A stretch of 64,000 nt of DNA from Actinoallomurus sp963850195 (GCA_963850195.1 CAWKKD010000005.1:1116001-1180000); one strand, 5' to 3'; counted from the stretch's first letter, positions 8,598-17,459 are shown. Numbers and translations: made by a program. The notes: generated by a model not told the origin, from the letters alone.

Positions 8598-9802
8598 CAG
8601 ATATCTCCGATCCGGTGACCCAGGCGGTCACGCTTGGCGGTGAGGTAACGGCGGTTGTGCTCGGTGACGACCACCGGAAGGGGCGTACGGCCGAGGACGT
8701 CGACGCCGAATCCGGCCAGGCCGTCGACCTTCGCCGGGTTGTTGGTCAGCACGCGTACGGACCGTACGCCGAGGTCGGTGAGCATCTGGGCGGCGTTGAC
8801 GTACTCCCGCGCGTCGACCGGCAGGCCGAGCTCGAGGTTGGCGTCCACGGTGTCCGAGCCGTTGTCCTGCATCTCGTACGCCCGGAGCTTGGCGAGCAGG
8901 CCGATCCCCCGGCCCTCGTGCCCGCGCAGGTAGAGCACCACGCCACGGCCCTCGGCCGCGATGGCCTCCATGGCCGCGTCGAGCTGGGTGCCGCAGTCGC
9001 AGCGCTGCGACTCGAGTACGTCGCCGGTCAGGCACTCGGAGTGCGCGCGGACCAGGACGTCCGTGCCGTCGCCGAGGTCGCCCATCACCAGCGCGAGGTG
9101 CTCGCCGCCGTCGATGGCGCTGGAATACCCGAACGCGCGCCAGGTGCCGTGGCGGTTGGGGATCCGCGTCTCGGCGACGCGCTCGACCATCCGCTCGGTC
9201 CGCTTGCGGTACTCCACGAGCTGCTCGATCGAGATCAGCTTGAGGTCGTGCTCCTTGGCGAACACCTCGAGCTGCGGCAGCCGCGCCATCGTGCCGTCAT
9301 CGTTGACCACTTCGGCCAGGACGCCGGCCGGCGTGAGCCCGGCGAGCCGCGCCAGATCGACGGCGGCCTCGGTGTGCCCGCGCCGCCGCAGTACGCCGCT
9401 CTCGTGGTAGCGCAGCGGGAAGATGTGGCCCGGCCGCACCAGCTCGTACGGCTCGGTCGCCGAGTCGCACAGGGTGCGGATCGTATGCGCGCGGTCGGCC
9501 GCCGAGATCCCGGTGGTCACGCCGTCGCGAGCGTCCACGCTGACCGTGTACGCGGTGCGCATCCGCTCGCGATTCTGTGCGGTCATCAGCGGGATCTGCA
9601 GCCGGTCGAGGTCGCGGCCCTCCATCGGCACGCAGATCACGCCGCTGGAGTAGCGGATCGTGAAGGTGAGCAGCTCGGGCGTCGCCTTGGCGCCCGCGAA
9701 GATGATGTCGCCCTCGTTCTCGCGGTCGGCGTCGTCGACGACGATCACCGCCTTGCCGGCCGCGATGTCCTCGATCGCCGACTCGACACTGTCGAAACTC
9801 AT
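8597..9802 (-). CDS. ribBA: bifunctional 3,4-dihydroxy-2-butanone-4-phosphate synthase / GTP cyclohydrolase II
   Basis: This 401-residue fusion supplies both precursors of riboflavin. The N-terminal half is the DHBP synthase domain with DDADRENEGDIIFAG near residue 23 and RRRGHTEAAVDLARL near 140-154. The C-terminal half is GTP cyclohydrolase II with the zinc-binding segment QRCDCGTQLD near residue 267 and YLRGHEGRGIGL near 293. It is joined to its neighbours by an ATGA overlap with ribM upstream and a TGATG overlap with ribH downstream, showing tight translational coupling within the FMN-riboswitch operon. Confidence 0.97.
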   Translation of the reverse strand: MSFDSVESAIEDIAAGKAVIVVDDADRENEGDIIFAGAKATPELLTFTIRYSSGVICVPMEGRDLDRLQIPLMTAQNRERMRTAYTVSVDARDGVTTGISAADRAHTIRTLCDSATEPYELVRPGHIFPLRYHESGVLRRRGHTEAAVDLARLAGLTPAGVLAEVVNDDGTMARLPQLEVFAKEHDLKLISIEQLVEYRKRTERMVERVAETRIPNRHGTWRAFGYSSAIDGGEHLALVMGDLGDGTDVLVRAHSECLTGDVLESQRCDCGTQLDAAMEAIAAEGRGVVLYLRGHEGRGIGLLAKLRAYEMQDNGSDTVDANLELGLPVDAREYVNAAQMLTDLGVRSVRVLTNNPAKVDGLAGFGVDVLGRTPLPVVVTEHNRRYLTAKRDRLGHRIGDI

Positions 9803-10446
9803 GCCGCCACCACCTCGATCTCAGCGGACCGCCGCTGCCGGCGGTACTCCTTCATCCAGTTGCGCAGGCCCGCGAGGACCATTACGAAGAACACCGCGTA
9901 CGCGGCGCCGGAGACGTACAGCCCGGACTTGATCGCCAGCGGGACGCCCACCAGGTCGACCAGGACCCAGATCACCCAGAAGTCCACCAGCGCGCGGCTC
10001 TGCGCGAACGTCGCGACGGCGCTGCCGACGAAGATGTAGGCGTTCGCGAGCGGCGACCAGGAGATCTGCAGCCAGGGGATCTCGGCGAACATCAGGGCCA
10101 CCACGGCGGTGCCCGCGGCCAGCGCGCCGATGAGCAGCACCCGCTCGCGTACGGTCGCCGGGCGTACCGGCAGGTCACTGGCCTCACGGATGCCGCGCAC
10201 CCACTTGACCCAGCCGTACGAGACCAGCACCAGGAACATCACCTGCTTGAGCGCGTTGCCCGGCGCGTGCGCGCTGACCGACGCGGTGAACAGCAGCGCG
10301 GCGCCGACGAGCTGCACCGGCCAGGTCCAGATCGTCCGCCGGATCGCCAGCAGCACCGTGGCCAGCGAGAACACGTTGCCGAGCAGATCGGTCCACAGCA
10401 GCTTCTCGCCGAAGAGCGTGACGCCCGCCTGGGTCCAGGAGCTCAT
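9799..10446 (-). CDS. ribM: PnuC-family transporter, predicted riboflavin importer RibM
   Basis: This 215-residue protein has about seven hydrophobic helices and the PnuC-family pattern, with Trp-rich segments such as TIWTWPVQLVGAALLF and SYGWVKWVRG. PnuC homologues carry nicotinamide riboside, thiamine or riboflavin; members encoded inside FMN-riboswitch operons (RibM or PnuX of actinomycetes) import riboflavin. Its place between ribE and ribBA, with ATGA overlaps on both sides, makes riboflavin the most likely substrate. The substrate is therefore inferred from context, not from residues. Confidence 0.85.
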   Translation of the reverse strand: MSSWTQAGVTLFGEKLLWTDLLGNVFSLATVLLAIRRTIWTWPVQLVGAALLFTASVSAHAPGNALKQVMFLVLVSYGWVKWVRGIREASDLPVRPATVRERVLLIGALAAGTAVVALMFAEIPWLQISWSPLANAYIFVGSAVATFAQSRALVDFWVIWVLVDLVGVPLAIKSGLYVSGAAYAVFFVMVLAGLRNWMKEYRRQRRSAEIEVVAA

Positions 10447-11042
10447 GCCTTCGCCCCGGTGACGACGAACCGCTCGACGTACTTGGCGACGACGTCGACC
10501 TCGAGGTTGACCGGGTCGCCGGGGCTCTTGCGGCCCAGCGTGGTCAGCTCGAGGGTCGTCGGGATGAGCGCGACCGTGAACGCGTCGTCGCGGGCCGCAA
10601 CGACCGTCAGGCTGATGCCGTCGACGGTGATCGAGCCCTTGTCGACGACGTAGCGTGCCAGCTCCGGCGGAAGGCCGACGGTGACGACGTCCCAGCGTTC
10701 GCCGGGCTCGCGGGAGACGATCCGGCCGACCCCGTCGACGTGCCCCTGCACGAGGTGGCCGCCGAGCCGGTCCGAGAGGCGTACGGGGCGTTCGAGGTTG
10801 ACCCGGTCGCCGGGCGCCAGCCCCTCGAGGCTGGACCGGTCGAGGGTCTCCTTCATCACGTCGACGGTGAAGGCGTCGTCCTTGATCTCGGTGACGGTGA
10901 GGCAGACCCCGTTGACCGCGATGGACGCGCCGTGGACCGCGTCGGTGACGACGAGCGGGCCGCGCACGGTGAGCCGGGCGGAGTCGCCGGCCGGCTCGAG
11001 CGCGACGACCTCCCCGAGCTCTTCGACGATTCCGGTGAACAT
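10443..11042 (-). CDS. ribE: riboflavin synthase alpha subunit
   Basis: Riboflavin synthase dismutates two lumazines to riboflavin. The 199-residue protein has the diagnostic N terminus MFTGIVEELG and the two tandem lumazine-binding repeats: GASIAVNGVCLTVTEI with DVMKETL in the first, and GHLVQGHVDGVG followed by KGSITVDGISLTVVAA in the second. The ATG at 11042 is chosen because it yields the conserved MFTGI start and lies 1 bp after the ribD stop codon; the longer open frame upstream merely shadows ribD. The stop codon overlaps the ribM start (ATGA). Confidence 0.96.
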   Translation of the reverse strand: MFTGIVEELGEVVALEPAGDSARLTVRGPLVVTDAVHGASIAVNGVCLTVTEIKDDAFTVDVMKETLDRSSLEGLAPGDRVNLERPVRLSDRLGGHLVQGHVDGVGRIVSREPGERWDVVTVGLPPELARYVVDKGSITVDGISLTVVAARDDAFTVALIPTTLELTTLGRKSPGDPVNLEVDVVAKYVERFVVTGAKA

Positions 11043-11043
11043 C

Positions 11044-12132
11044 TCAGCTCTCCCTTCGGAGCAGCGGCCGACCTGTGATCCGCAGGTCCGGTCCGATCGT
11101 GGTGATGTCGTCGATCGCCAGGCCGTGGGCCCGCGCGAGCGTGTCGACGCCGGCGTCGCCGAGGGCGGCGGCTCCGGATCCGAGAAGCGTGGGTGCCAGG
11201 TAGGCGACGACCCGGTCGACGAGCCCGGCGGCGAGGAACGACCCCGCGAGGGTCGGGCCGCCCTCGAGCAGGACCGACACGATCTCCCGCTCGCGCAGCC
11301 CGGCGAGCAGGGCGGCCAGGTCCAGACCGCCGCCGGCGCGCGGGAGGCGCAGCACGGCGTCAAGGTGCGCCGCGTCGGCGTCGTCGGCCACGGCGACGAG
11401 GGTCGGCGCCGCGTCGTCGAGGACGCGGGCGTCCTTCGGGGTACGGGCGCGGGTGTCGACGACGACGCGCAGCGGCGTACGGCCACGGGGTTCGGCGCCG
11501 CGCACGGTCAGGCTCGGATCGTCCGCGAGGACCGTGCCGGAGCCCGCGATGATCGCGTCGCAGCGGGCGCGCAGCAGATGGACGTCGGCCCGCGCCTCCT
11601 CGCCGGTGATCCACTGGCTGGTGCCGTCGGCGGCGGCCGATCGCCCGTCGAGGGTTGCGGCGAACTTCCAGGTCACGTGGGGGCGCCCGGCGCGCGCGAA
11701 GGTCAGCCACTCGGCGTTGACGCGCTCGGCCTCGGCGGCGAGCAGCCCGCTGTCCACCTCGATGCCCGCGTCCGCGAGGCGGCGCGCGCCGCCTCCGGCG
11801 ACCGGGCCGGGGTCGGCGACCGCGTACACGACCCGGCGTACGCCGGATTCGATCACGGCGCGGCTGCACGGGCCGGTACGGCCCTGGTGGTCGCAGGGTT
11901 CGAGGGTGACGAGGAGGGTGCCGCCCCGCGCGCGCTCACCGGCCTCGGCGAGCGCGACGATCTCGGCGTGCGGGCCGCCCGCGACCGCGTGGAAGCCCTC
12001 GCCCGCGGTCTCACCGGCGGCGTCGAGCACGACGCAGCCGACCACCGGGTTGGGGCTGGTGCCGCCGATGGCGCGTGCCGCCAGCGCGATCGCGCGGCGC
12101 ATCGCTGCCTCGTGGGCGGCGGTGGCGGTCAA
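11044..12132 (-). CDS. ribD: bifunctional riboflavin deaminase / 5-amino-6-(5-phosphoribosylamino)uracil reductase
   Basis: This 362-residue protein carries out the second and third steps of riboflavin synthesis. The N-terminal deaminase domain has the zinc motifs GGPHAEIVAL (about residues 47-56) and EPCDHQGRTGPCSRAV (about 77-92). The C-terminal reductase domain includes VTWKFAATLDGRSAA and LLEGGPTLAGSFL. It starts with TTG at 12132, supported by a GGAGGAGG Shine-Dalgarno at 12142-12149 with 9-bp spacing. It is the first gene after the FMN riboswitch and so the direct target of that control. Confidence 0.95.
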   Translation of the reverse strand: MTATAAHEAAMRRAIALAARAIGGTSPNPVVGCVVLDAAGETAGEGFHAVAGGPHAEIVALAEAGERARGGTLLVTLEPCDHQGRTGPCSRAVIESGVRRVVYAVADPGPVAGGGARRLADAGIEVDSGLLAAEAERVNAEWLTFARAGRPHVTWKFAATLDGRSAAADGTSQWITGEEARADVHLLRARCDAIIAGSGTVLADDPSLTVRGAEPRGRTPLRVVVDTRARTPKDARVLDDAAPTLVAVADDADAAHLDAVLRLPRAGGGLDLAALLAGLREREIVSVLLEGGPTLAGSFLAAGLVDRVVAYLAPTLLGSGAAALGDAGVDTLARAHGLAIDDITTIGPDLRITGRPLLRRES

Positions 12133-12165
12133 GTCCCCGAGCCTCCTCCATCAAGGCTCCGGGGC

Positions 12166-12211
12166 GTGGCGGGACAACGCCACAAACACCGCACCCCTCG
12201 ACAAAAGGGGT
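12166..12211 (-). terminator. two hairpins in the ribD leader, likely riboswitch expression platform
   Basis: Between the FMN aptamer and the ribD ribosome-binding site are two inverted repeats. The upstream one (12193-12198 with 12206-12211) forms ACCCCT/AGGGGT. The downstream one (12166-12171 with 12178-12183) forms GTGGCG/CGCCAC around a 6-base loop. Neither is followed by a U-run. They could act as intrinsic terminator-like stems or fold to mask the ribosome-binding site when FMN is bound. The pairing is visible; the mechanism is inferred. Confidence 0.45.
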
Positions 12212-12217
12212 ACGGCG

Positions 12218-12344
12218 GCGTGCTGCCTCCCATCCGGACTTTAACCGTCGGTCCCGGAATTTCACCGAGTCAACCAGCCGATGGATTCGGCCGGGTCGCG
12301 GACTGTCACCGCCGGTTCGGAATTTCACCGACCCCGGAGCACGC
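12218..12344 (-). ncRNA. FMN riboswitch (RFN element)
   Basis: Read on the minus strand, the segment contains the conserved RFN blocks: GGGGTCGGTGAAATTCCG, GGCGGTGACAGTCCGCGACC, a second GGTGAAATTCCGGGACCGA, and GGTTAAAGTCCGGATGGGAG. The P1 stem is formed by GCGTGCT near 12344 and AGCACGC near 12218. FMN binding is known to repress riboflavin genes downstream of this element. It lies about 85 bp upstream of the ribD start codon and controls the whole rib operon. Confidence 0.96.
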
Positions 12345-12427
12345 TTACATGACTTCGCAACCAGTGTGCCATGCCGGGCATTCCCGTCCGCTGTGACGAT
12401 GCACACGTCGCGCCGGGTCGTGCGCGG

Positions 12428-13150
12428 TCACAGGGCGATGAGGCCCTTGGCCACCGTGAGGGCGGCGCCCGCCATCGCCAGGACCACGACCGCCCACCGG
12501 GCCCGTTCGGCGGGGATCCGCTCGGCGAGGAGGCCGCCGGTGGCGATCCCGACGAGCAGCCCGGACACCACGATGATCCAGCCGGCCGCCGTCAGCGACG
12601 GCCGGCCGCCCTTGGCCGCCAGGGAGGCCGTGCTCAGCACCGCGAAGATCAGCTGGGCGGTCGCCGCGAACCTCCGGTGCGCCCAGTTCGTGGAGACCGC
12701 GTAGACGGCGATCGCCGGGCCGCCGGCGCCGACCGTGGCGTTCAGGAAGCCCGAGCCGACACCCGCGATCACCGCGCCGGGGTTGCCGCGCAGCACGCGA
12801 GCGCGCTCGCTCGAGACGACGGCCAGCAGCGCGACCAGCACGAGCCCGCCGACGGCGACGGCCAGCACCGGGGCCGGCAGGTGGCGCGCCACCCACGCGC
12901 CGAGCACCACGGCCGGCAGCGCCGGGCCGAGCAGCAGCGCGGCCTTGCGGAGCTCGACGTCGCGCCAGACCTGGGTGAGCACGATGGCCGCGGTCACGGC
13001 GCCGCACGCGTTGATCAGCAGTACGCCGTCGAAGGGGCCGAGCAGCAGGACCATGAACGGCGAGGCCACCAGCGCGAACCCGAGTCCCGTGACGCGCTGG
13101 GTGCCGGCGCCGACGAGCACCACGGCGGCCATCCCGATCGACTGGAGCAA
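12428..13150 (-). CDS. TauE/SafE (TSUP) family membrane permease
   Basis: The 240-residue protein is almost entirely hydrophobic with about eight helices and carries the TSUP signatures GLGFALVASPFMVLLLGP near the N terminus and GVGSGFLNATVGAGGPAIAVY in the second half, the internal repeat of this fold. Family members move sulfite, sulfoacetate, taurine-derived anions or similar organic anions across the membrane; the substrate is unknown here. A TTG at 13150 preceded by GGGAGG with 6-bp spacing is preferred; an ATG six codons later is the alternative. A much longer frame runs upstream but overlaps the MBL gene antisense and is rejected. The gene stands alone, divergent from the MBL hydrolase. 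Confidence 0.85.
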   Translation of the reverse strand: MLQSIGMAAVVLVGAGTQRVTGLGFALVASPFMVLLLGPFDGVLLINACGAVTAAIVLTQVWRDVELRKAALLLGPALPAVVLGAWVARHLPAPVLAVAVGGLVLVALLAVVSSERARVLRGNPGAVIAGVGSGFLNATVGAGGPAIAVYAVSTNWAHRRFAATAQLIFAVLSTASLAAKGGRPSLTAAGWIIVVSGLLVGIATGGLLAERIPAERARWAVVVLAMAGAALTVAKGLIAL

Positions 13151-13288
13151 CGCGCACCTCCCGGCCCGGACCGTACCCGATGGCCGAATACCCGAAGAGT
13201 GTTCGGTCTCACCGGGCTCCGTCTTGGTATCCGGAGGGCGAGTCCGGTATAGATCGAATGACGCGACCCGAGGAAGAGGGCGGTGCGG

Positions 13289-14308
13289 ATGTCGCAGCGA
13301 ACGCAGTGGATCGAGCCTGGAGCCTTCCAGGTGGCGCCCGGCGTGCACCGGATACCGCTGCCGCTGCCCAATGACGGCCTGCGGGCGGTCAACGTCTACG
13401 CGATCGAGCAGGACGGCGCCCTGGTCCTCATCGACGGCGGCTGGGCCCTGGACGAGGCGCGCCGGCAGCTCGAGACCGCGCTCAAGGACCTCGGCGCCGG
13501 GCTCGGCGACATCACGCGGTTCCTGGTCACGCACGTGCACCGCGACCACTACACGCAGGCCCTCGCCGTACGCCGGGAGTTCGGCACCCGCGTGAGCCTC
13601 GGCATCGGCGAGCGCCCGTCGCTCGAGAAGCTCACCCAGCCGCGGCGGCCGGAGGATTCCGCGCAGCTCGAGCAGTTGCGCGTCTGCGGCGCCGGCCCGA
13701 TCGTCGAGACCCTGCGCGCGATCTGGAAGGAGGGCGGGCACAGCCCGCTCGAGTGGGAGATGCCCGACGACTGGATCGACGGGCGCACCTCCCTGCCGCT
13801 GACCGGGCGCGAGCTGCTCGCCGTACCGACGCCCGGCCACACCCGTGGCCACCTGGTCTTCGCCGACCTGGACGGCGGGCTGCTGTTCGCCGGCGACCAC
13901 GTGCTGCCGCACATCACGCCGTCGATCGGGTTCGAGAGCGCGCCGGCGGCCTCGCCGCTGGGTTCGTACCTGCGCTCGCTCGAGGCGGTCCGGCGCCTTC
14001 CCGACCTGCGACTGCTGCCGGCGCACGGGCCTGTCACCGAGAGCGTGCACGCGCGGGTGGACGAGCTCCTGGGGCACCACGCCGTACGGCTCGACGCGTG
14101 CCTGGCCGCCGTGGCCGCCGGATCCGGCACCGCGTACGAGACCGCGCGCGCCCTCGCCTGGACCCGCCGCGAACGCCGGTTCGACGACCTGGACGTGTTC
14201 AACCAGATGCTGGCCACCACCGAGACCTGGGCCCACCTGGAGGTGCTGGTCACGCAGGGCCGCCTGCGCTCGACCGTCGAAGACGGCGCGACGATCTACG
14301 CGCTCTAG
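13289..14308 (+). CDS. MBL-fold metallohydrolase
   Basis: This 339-residue protein contains the metallo-beta-lactamase motif THVHRDH near residue 76, the GHTRGHLVF segment with the next metal His near residue 184, and GGLLFAGDHVLPH with the bridging Asp. A C-terminal extension of about 90 residues (GHHAVRLDACL to the end) matches the winged-helix type tail of the glyoxalase II or lactamase-B2-like group. The substrate is unknown; candidates are thioesters such as acyl-CoA or glutathione-like adducts. The ATG at 13289 gives MSQRTQWIEPG; a GTG two codons earlier is possible. Its stop codon overlaps the convergent rpe stop codon by 4 bp. Confidence 0.88.
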   Translation: MSQRTQWIEPGAFQVAPGVHRIPLPLPNDGLRAVNVYAIEQDGALVLIDGGWALDEARRQLETALKDLGAGLGDITRFLVTHVHRDHYTQALAVRREFGTRVSLGIGERPSLEKLTQPRRPEDSAQLEQLRVCGAGPIVETLRAIWKEGGHSPLEWEMPDDWIDGRTSLPLTGRELLAVPTPGHTRGHLVFADLDGGLLFAGDHVLPHITPSIGFESAPAASPLGSYLRSLEAVRRLPDLRLLPAHGPVTESVHARVDELLGHHAVRLDACLAAVAAGSGTAYETARALAWTRRERRFDDLDVFNQMLATTETWAHLEVLVTQGRLRSTVEDGATIYAL

Positions 14309-14967
14309 CGGGACGCGGCGACGGCGCTCTCGCGGAGGGCGCGGATGGCCTCGGCCGGGTTGTCGGCGGAGTAGACCGCCGAACCGGCCACGAACACGTC
14401 CGCGCCGGCCTCCGCGCAGCGCTCGATGGTCCGGGCGTTCACGCCGCCGTCCACCTCGAGCCACACGTCGAGGTCGCGGCCCTTGATCAGCTCGCGGGCG
14501 CGGCGGATCTTGGGCAGGACGACGTCGAGGAACGACTGCCCGCCGAACCCGGGCTCGACCGTCATCACCAGCAGCATGTCGATCTCGCCCAGCAGGTCCG
14601 CGTACGGCTCGATGGCCGTACCGGGATTGAGCGCCAGCCCGGCACGCGCGCCGATCGCGCGGATCTCCCGCAGCGTCCTGATCGGCGCGCTCGCCGCCTC
14701 GACGTGGATCGTGACGCTGCCCGCACCCGCCTCGGCGTACGCGGGCGCCCACCGGTCGGGGTCCTCGATCATCAGGTGGCAGTCGAGCGGCAGCGGCGTC
14801 ACCTTGAGCAGCGACTCGACCACCGGCAGCCCGAGCGTCAGGTTGGGGACGAAATGGTTGTCCATCACGTCGACGTGGATCCAGTCGGCGTCGGAGACGG
14901 CCGCGACCTCGTCGGCCAGGCGGGCGAAGTCCGCGGACAGGATGCTGGGAGCGATTTGCACGGCCAT
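14305..14967 (-). CDS. rpe: ribulose-phosphate 3-epimerase
   Basis: Rpe interconverts ribulose 5-phosphate and xylulose 5-phosphate in the pentose phosphate pathway. The 220-residue TIM barrel shows APSILSADFARL at the N terminus, WIHVDVMDNHFVPNLTLG with the catalytic Asp and metal-binding His-Asp, LDCHLMIEDP, VMTVEPGFGGQSF (about residues 138-150), LEVDGGVNARTI with the second catalytic Asp, and the phosphate-binding ADVFVAGSAVY. Length and motifs match the family exactly. It supplies pentose phosphates near the riboflavin and histidine genes, which are common neighbours in actinomycetes. Confidence 0.97.
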   Translation of the reverse strand: MAVQIAPSILSADFARLADEVAAVSDADWIHVDVMDNHFVPNLTLGLPVVESLLKVTPLPLDCHLMIEDPDRWAPAYAEAGAGSVTIHVEAASAPIRTLREIRAIGARAGLALNPGTAIEPYADLLGEIDMLLVMTVEPGFGGQSFLDVVLPKIRRARELIKGRDLDVWLEVDGGVNARTIERCAEAGADVFVAGSAVYSADNPAEAIRALRESAVAASR

Positions 14968-14990
14968 GATGGGCCAAGTCTAGGGACAGT

Positions 14991-15182
14991 TCACGGCGCT
15001 GCGACCGGCTTGCGCGCGGTGAAGAACGCCGGCGCGCCGCTCGCGCGTACCCCGGCCTCCGCCAGCCCCACGGCACCCAGCAGGCCGCACGGCTCCGCCT
15101 CGCCGCACGGACGGCCGAACGCGCCCACGGAGCGGAAGAACGCGATCGTCGCGTCCTGCCGCGTGCCCGCGCCGGCGATCAC
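14991..15182 (-). CDS. short hypothetical ORF, possibly a gene remnant
   Basis: A 63-codon frame lies upstream of rpe. It starts with GTG after GGGGGAG and ends in GAPAFFTARKPVAAP, which resembles the C-terminal tail of small methyltransferase-like proteins, but nothing else in it is recognisable. A second frame just upstream begins with MIAVLVTAAG, so a frameshifted remnant is possible. I cannot assign a function. Confidence 0.25.
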   Translation of the reverse strand: MIAGAGTRQDATIAFFRSVGAFGRPCGEAEPCGLLGAVGLAEAGVRASGAPAFFTARKPVAAP

Positions 15183-15397
15183 GGTGCTCCCCCGCCGCTG
15201 TCACCAACACCGCGATCATGGTCTTTCTCATATCCGCCAGTCGATCCGGCCAGAACGCTCGCGTGTCACCGGCCGGGTCGAGCGCAGGTAAAACCCTGAT
15301 CGAGAAAGCACAGCCATCCAACGGTCGGCACGGATGCATGATCGGCGTGCGCGCGATCATCACAGGAAGGGATTGTCCGATTCGGGGAGAAGCGGAA

Positions 15398-16321
15398 ATG
15401 GGATCGTTTATCAAAACGGCTGGTGGCGTTGCGGCCTCCATTCTGGTGGGAGTGGCGCCAACAGCGGCCAGCGCACAGCCAGCGCAGGTCGGGGTGCCCG
15501 TCATCCGGGTAGGCTGCAGCTCGGCGCAGTTGTCCACGGCGATCGCCGCGGCGATCGCACAGAGTCCGGCCGTGCTCCGGCTTTCGCCACTCTGCACGTA
15601 CCTCACCGCCGCGACGCTGAACTTCACCAGCGGAAACATCGCCATCGTCGGAGGGCCGAGCACGGCCATCAAGGCCGATCCGGCCATGCCGCCGGGGCCC
15701 GTCATCAACGTCGCCGCCGGTGCGACGCTCCGCATCCGAGGAATCTTCGTCCTTGGCGGAAGAAATCCGGGTAACGGCGGCGGGATCAATGATTTCGGAA
15801 CCTTGGTGTTGAATTTCGTCACGCTCACCCGCAACGAAACGGGCTCGAGCGGCGGCGGGCTGGCGGTCCAAGGCATCGGCGCTCGGGCGCTGGTCGCCAA
15901 TTCCGTCTTGAAGACGAACACCGCGACCATGAACGGTGGCGCCATCGTCAATACGGGAACCCTGACGCTGTTCAAGAGCCGTCTCTTGGCCAACGCCGTC
16001 ACCGTTCCTACCGGCCCGAGCGGCCGAGGCGGCGGCATCCTGACGGACACCGGCGGTAACACCCGGATCATCCAAAGCACCGTCAGCGGCAACACCAGCG
16101 CGCGCCTGGGGGGTGGCATCACCAACTCGGCGACCAGCGTGACCTCGCTGGTCAATAGCCTCGTCGTGCACAACAAGGCCAGCAACCTCGCACCTGGCAC
16201 CAGCGGTGGCGGGATTCTCAATGAGAACCCCGCAGGTGGTGTCACCCTCACGCGTTCGATCGTCCGGGCGAACACCCCGGACAACTGCGCCGGTACACCC
16301 GTCCCGGGCTGCGTGAACTGA
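15398..16321 (+). CDS. secreted right-handed beta-helix protein
   Basis: The 307-residue protein begins with a signal peptide (MGSFIKTAGG, then a hydrophobic run ending in ASAQPA at about residue 30). The mature part is a series of short beta-strand repeats with GGGI and GGAIVNTGTLTL turns, such as GGGINDFGTLVLNF, GGAIVNTGTLTLFK and GGGILTDTGGNTRI, typical of pectate-lyase-like parallel beta-helices. Two Cys near the end (DNCAGTPVPGC) may form a disulfide. The ATG at 15398 follows GGGGAGA with 7-bp spacing. Codon usage is less GC-extreme than that of neighbours, which is common for surface proteins. No catalytic residues can be claimed; adhesion or polysaccharide binding are equally possible. 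Confidence 0.8.
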   Translation: MGSFIKTAGGVAASILVGVAPTAASAQPAQVGVPVIRVGCSSAQLSTAIAAAIAQSPAVLRLSPLCTYLTAATLNFTSGNIAIVGGPSTAIKADPAMPPGPVINVAAGATLRIRGIFVLGGRNPGNGGGINDFGTLVLNFVTLTRNETGSSGGGLAVQGIGARALVANSVLKTNTATMNGGAIVNTGTLTLFKSRLLANAVTVPTGPSGRGGGILTDTGGNTRIIQSTVSGNTSARLGGGITNSATSVTSLVNSLVVHNKASNLAPGTSGGGILNENPAGGVTLTRSIVRANTPDNCAGTPVPGCVN

Positions 16322-16517
16322 ACCGCTGTGCAAGCGCTGCGCCTCATCGAAGCGCCCGGCGCGGCGTTTGCTCAATACGGCGAAATCGTCTGGACCTGGC
16401 GGGGGCTTTGGGTATCGGTCATGACACCGAGGCCGTAGGCGGGGTCGTCGAAGAAGCCGGGCGTTTCGCAGCCGACCGGCACGCGGTCTGCGACCTTGGT
16501 GCGCACCGTTCGGGACG

Positions 16518-17459
16518 TCATTCGGACTCGACGTCGGCGGACGGAATTCCGACGGACCGTACGTCGATCTCGGCGACCGCGTCCTTCAGCGCCTCCAGCG
16601 TGACCGCGACCGAGGGGCGCCGCACGCTGGCCGTGCGCACGACGGCGTAGACGTAGCGGGTCAGCCCGCCGGGGAGCTTGCGCGCGGCGATGCCGCGTAC
16701 GGCGGCGGTGAGGGCGAGGCTCGGTACGGCGGCGATCCCGACGCCTCGTGCGACCAGGCCGAGGATCGTGCCGAGGCCCTCGAACTCCCACGGCATCGGC
16801 GGCGCGCCGCCCACGTCGGCCAGCAGGAGGTCGAAGGCGTGGCGGGAGGGTTCGCCCTCGGGTGCGGCGAGCCACGGCTCCTCGCGCAGCCGCCGGAGCT
16901 CGATCTGCTTGCTGGGGTCGGCGGCCCAGTGCCCGGCGGGCACGACCAGTACGAGCGGATCCTGGAGCAGGAGGCTGAAGCGCAGGCTGCCGCCGCCACG
17001 GGTCGGCAGCCGGCCGGTCCAGTCGTCGATCAGCGCGATGTCGACCTCGCCGGACCGTACCTGGCGCAGGCCGTCGCCGGGCCGGGTCTGGCGGAGCTGG
17101 AAGGTCAGGCCCGTGTGGTGGCGCAGGCTGTGGGCGAGGGCCGGCGCGAACGCCACGGCCGCGGTCGGGAACGCCGTCAGCACGATCTGGCCGGTCGGCT
17201 CGGCCTCGGACACGTCGGCCTCGGCGAACTCGATCATCCGCAGGATGCGGTCGGCATGATCGGCGAGGCGGCGGCCGGCGTCGGTGAGCTCTGCGCTGCG
17301 CGCGGTGCGGTCGAGCAGCGTGGTGCCTACCTCGCGTTCGAGGACCGCGAGCTGCTGTGACACGGCCGACGGGGTGTAGCCGAGGGCCTTGGCCGTCGCG
17401 GCGATGCTCCCCCGGTCGGCGAACTCCCTCAGCAGCCGCAGCCGCCTGACATCGAGCAT
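16518..17459 (-). CDS. LysR family transcriptional regulator
   Basis: The 313-residue protein has the LysR winged helix-turn-helix at residues 1-60 (RLLREFADRGSIAATAKALG, then YTPSAVSQQLAVLEREVGTT) and a periplasmic-binding-like effector domain from about residue 85. It is transcribed divergently from the aminotransferase gene across about 120 bp, the classical LysR layout, so it probably controls that gene in response to an amino acid or keto acid. A start at 17459 (MLDVRRL) is preferred over an ATG two codons earlier because it matches the usual family N terminus. Confidence 0.92.
   Translation of the reverse strand: MLDVRRLRLLREFADRGSIAATAKALGYTPSAVSQQLAVLEREVGTTLLDRTARSAELTDAGRRLADHADRILRMIEFAEADVSEAEPTGQIVLTAFPTAAVAFAPALAHSLRHHTGLTFQLRQTRPGDGLRQVRSGEVDIALIDDWTGRLPTRGGGSLRFSLLLQDPLVLVVPAGHWAADPSKQIELRRLREEPWLAAPEGEPSRHAFDLLLADVGGAPPMPWEFEGLGTILGLVARGVGIAAVPSLALTAAVRGIAARKLPGGLTRYVYAVVRTASVRRPSVAVTLEALKDAVAEIDVRSVGIPSADVESE

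Noticed and set aside
12428..15076. 882-codon open frame on the minus strand
   Set aside because: Only its last 240 codons encode the TSUP permease; the rest is antisense to the MBL gene and overlaps rpe with no domain and Arg/Pro-rich shadow composition.
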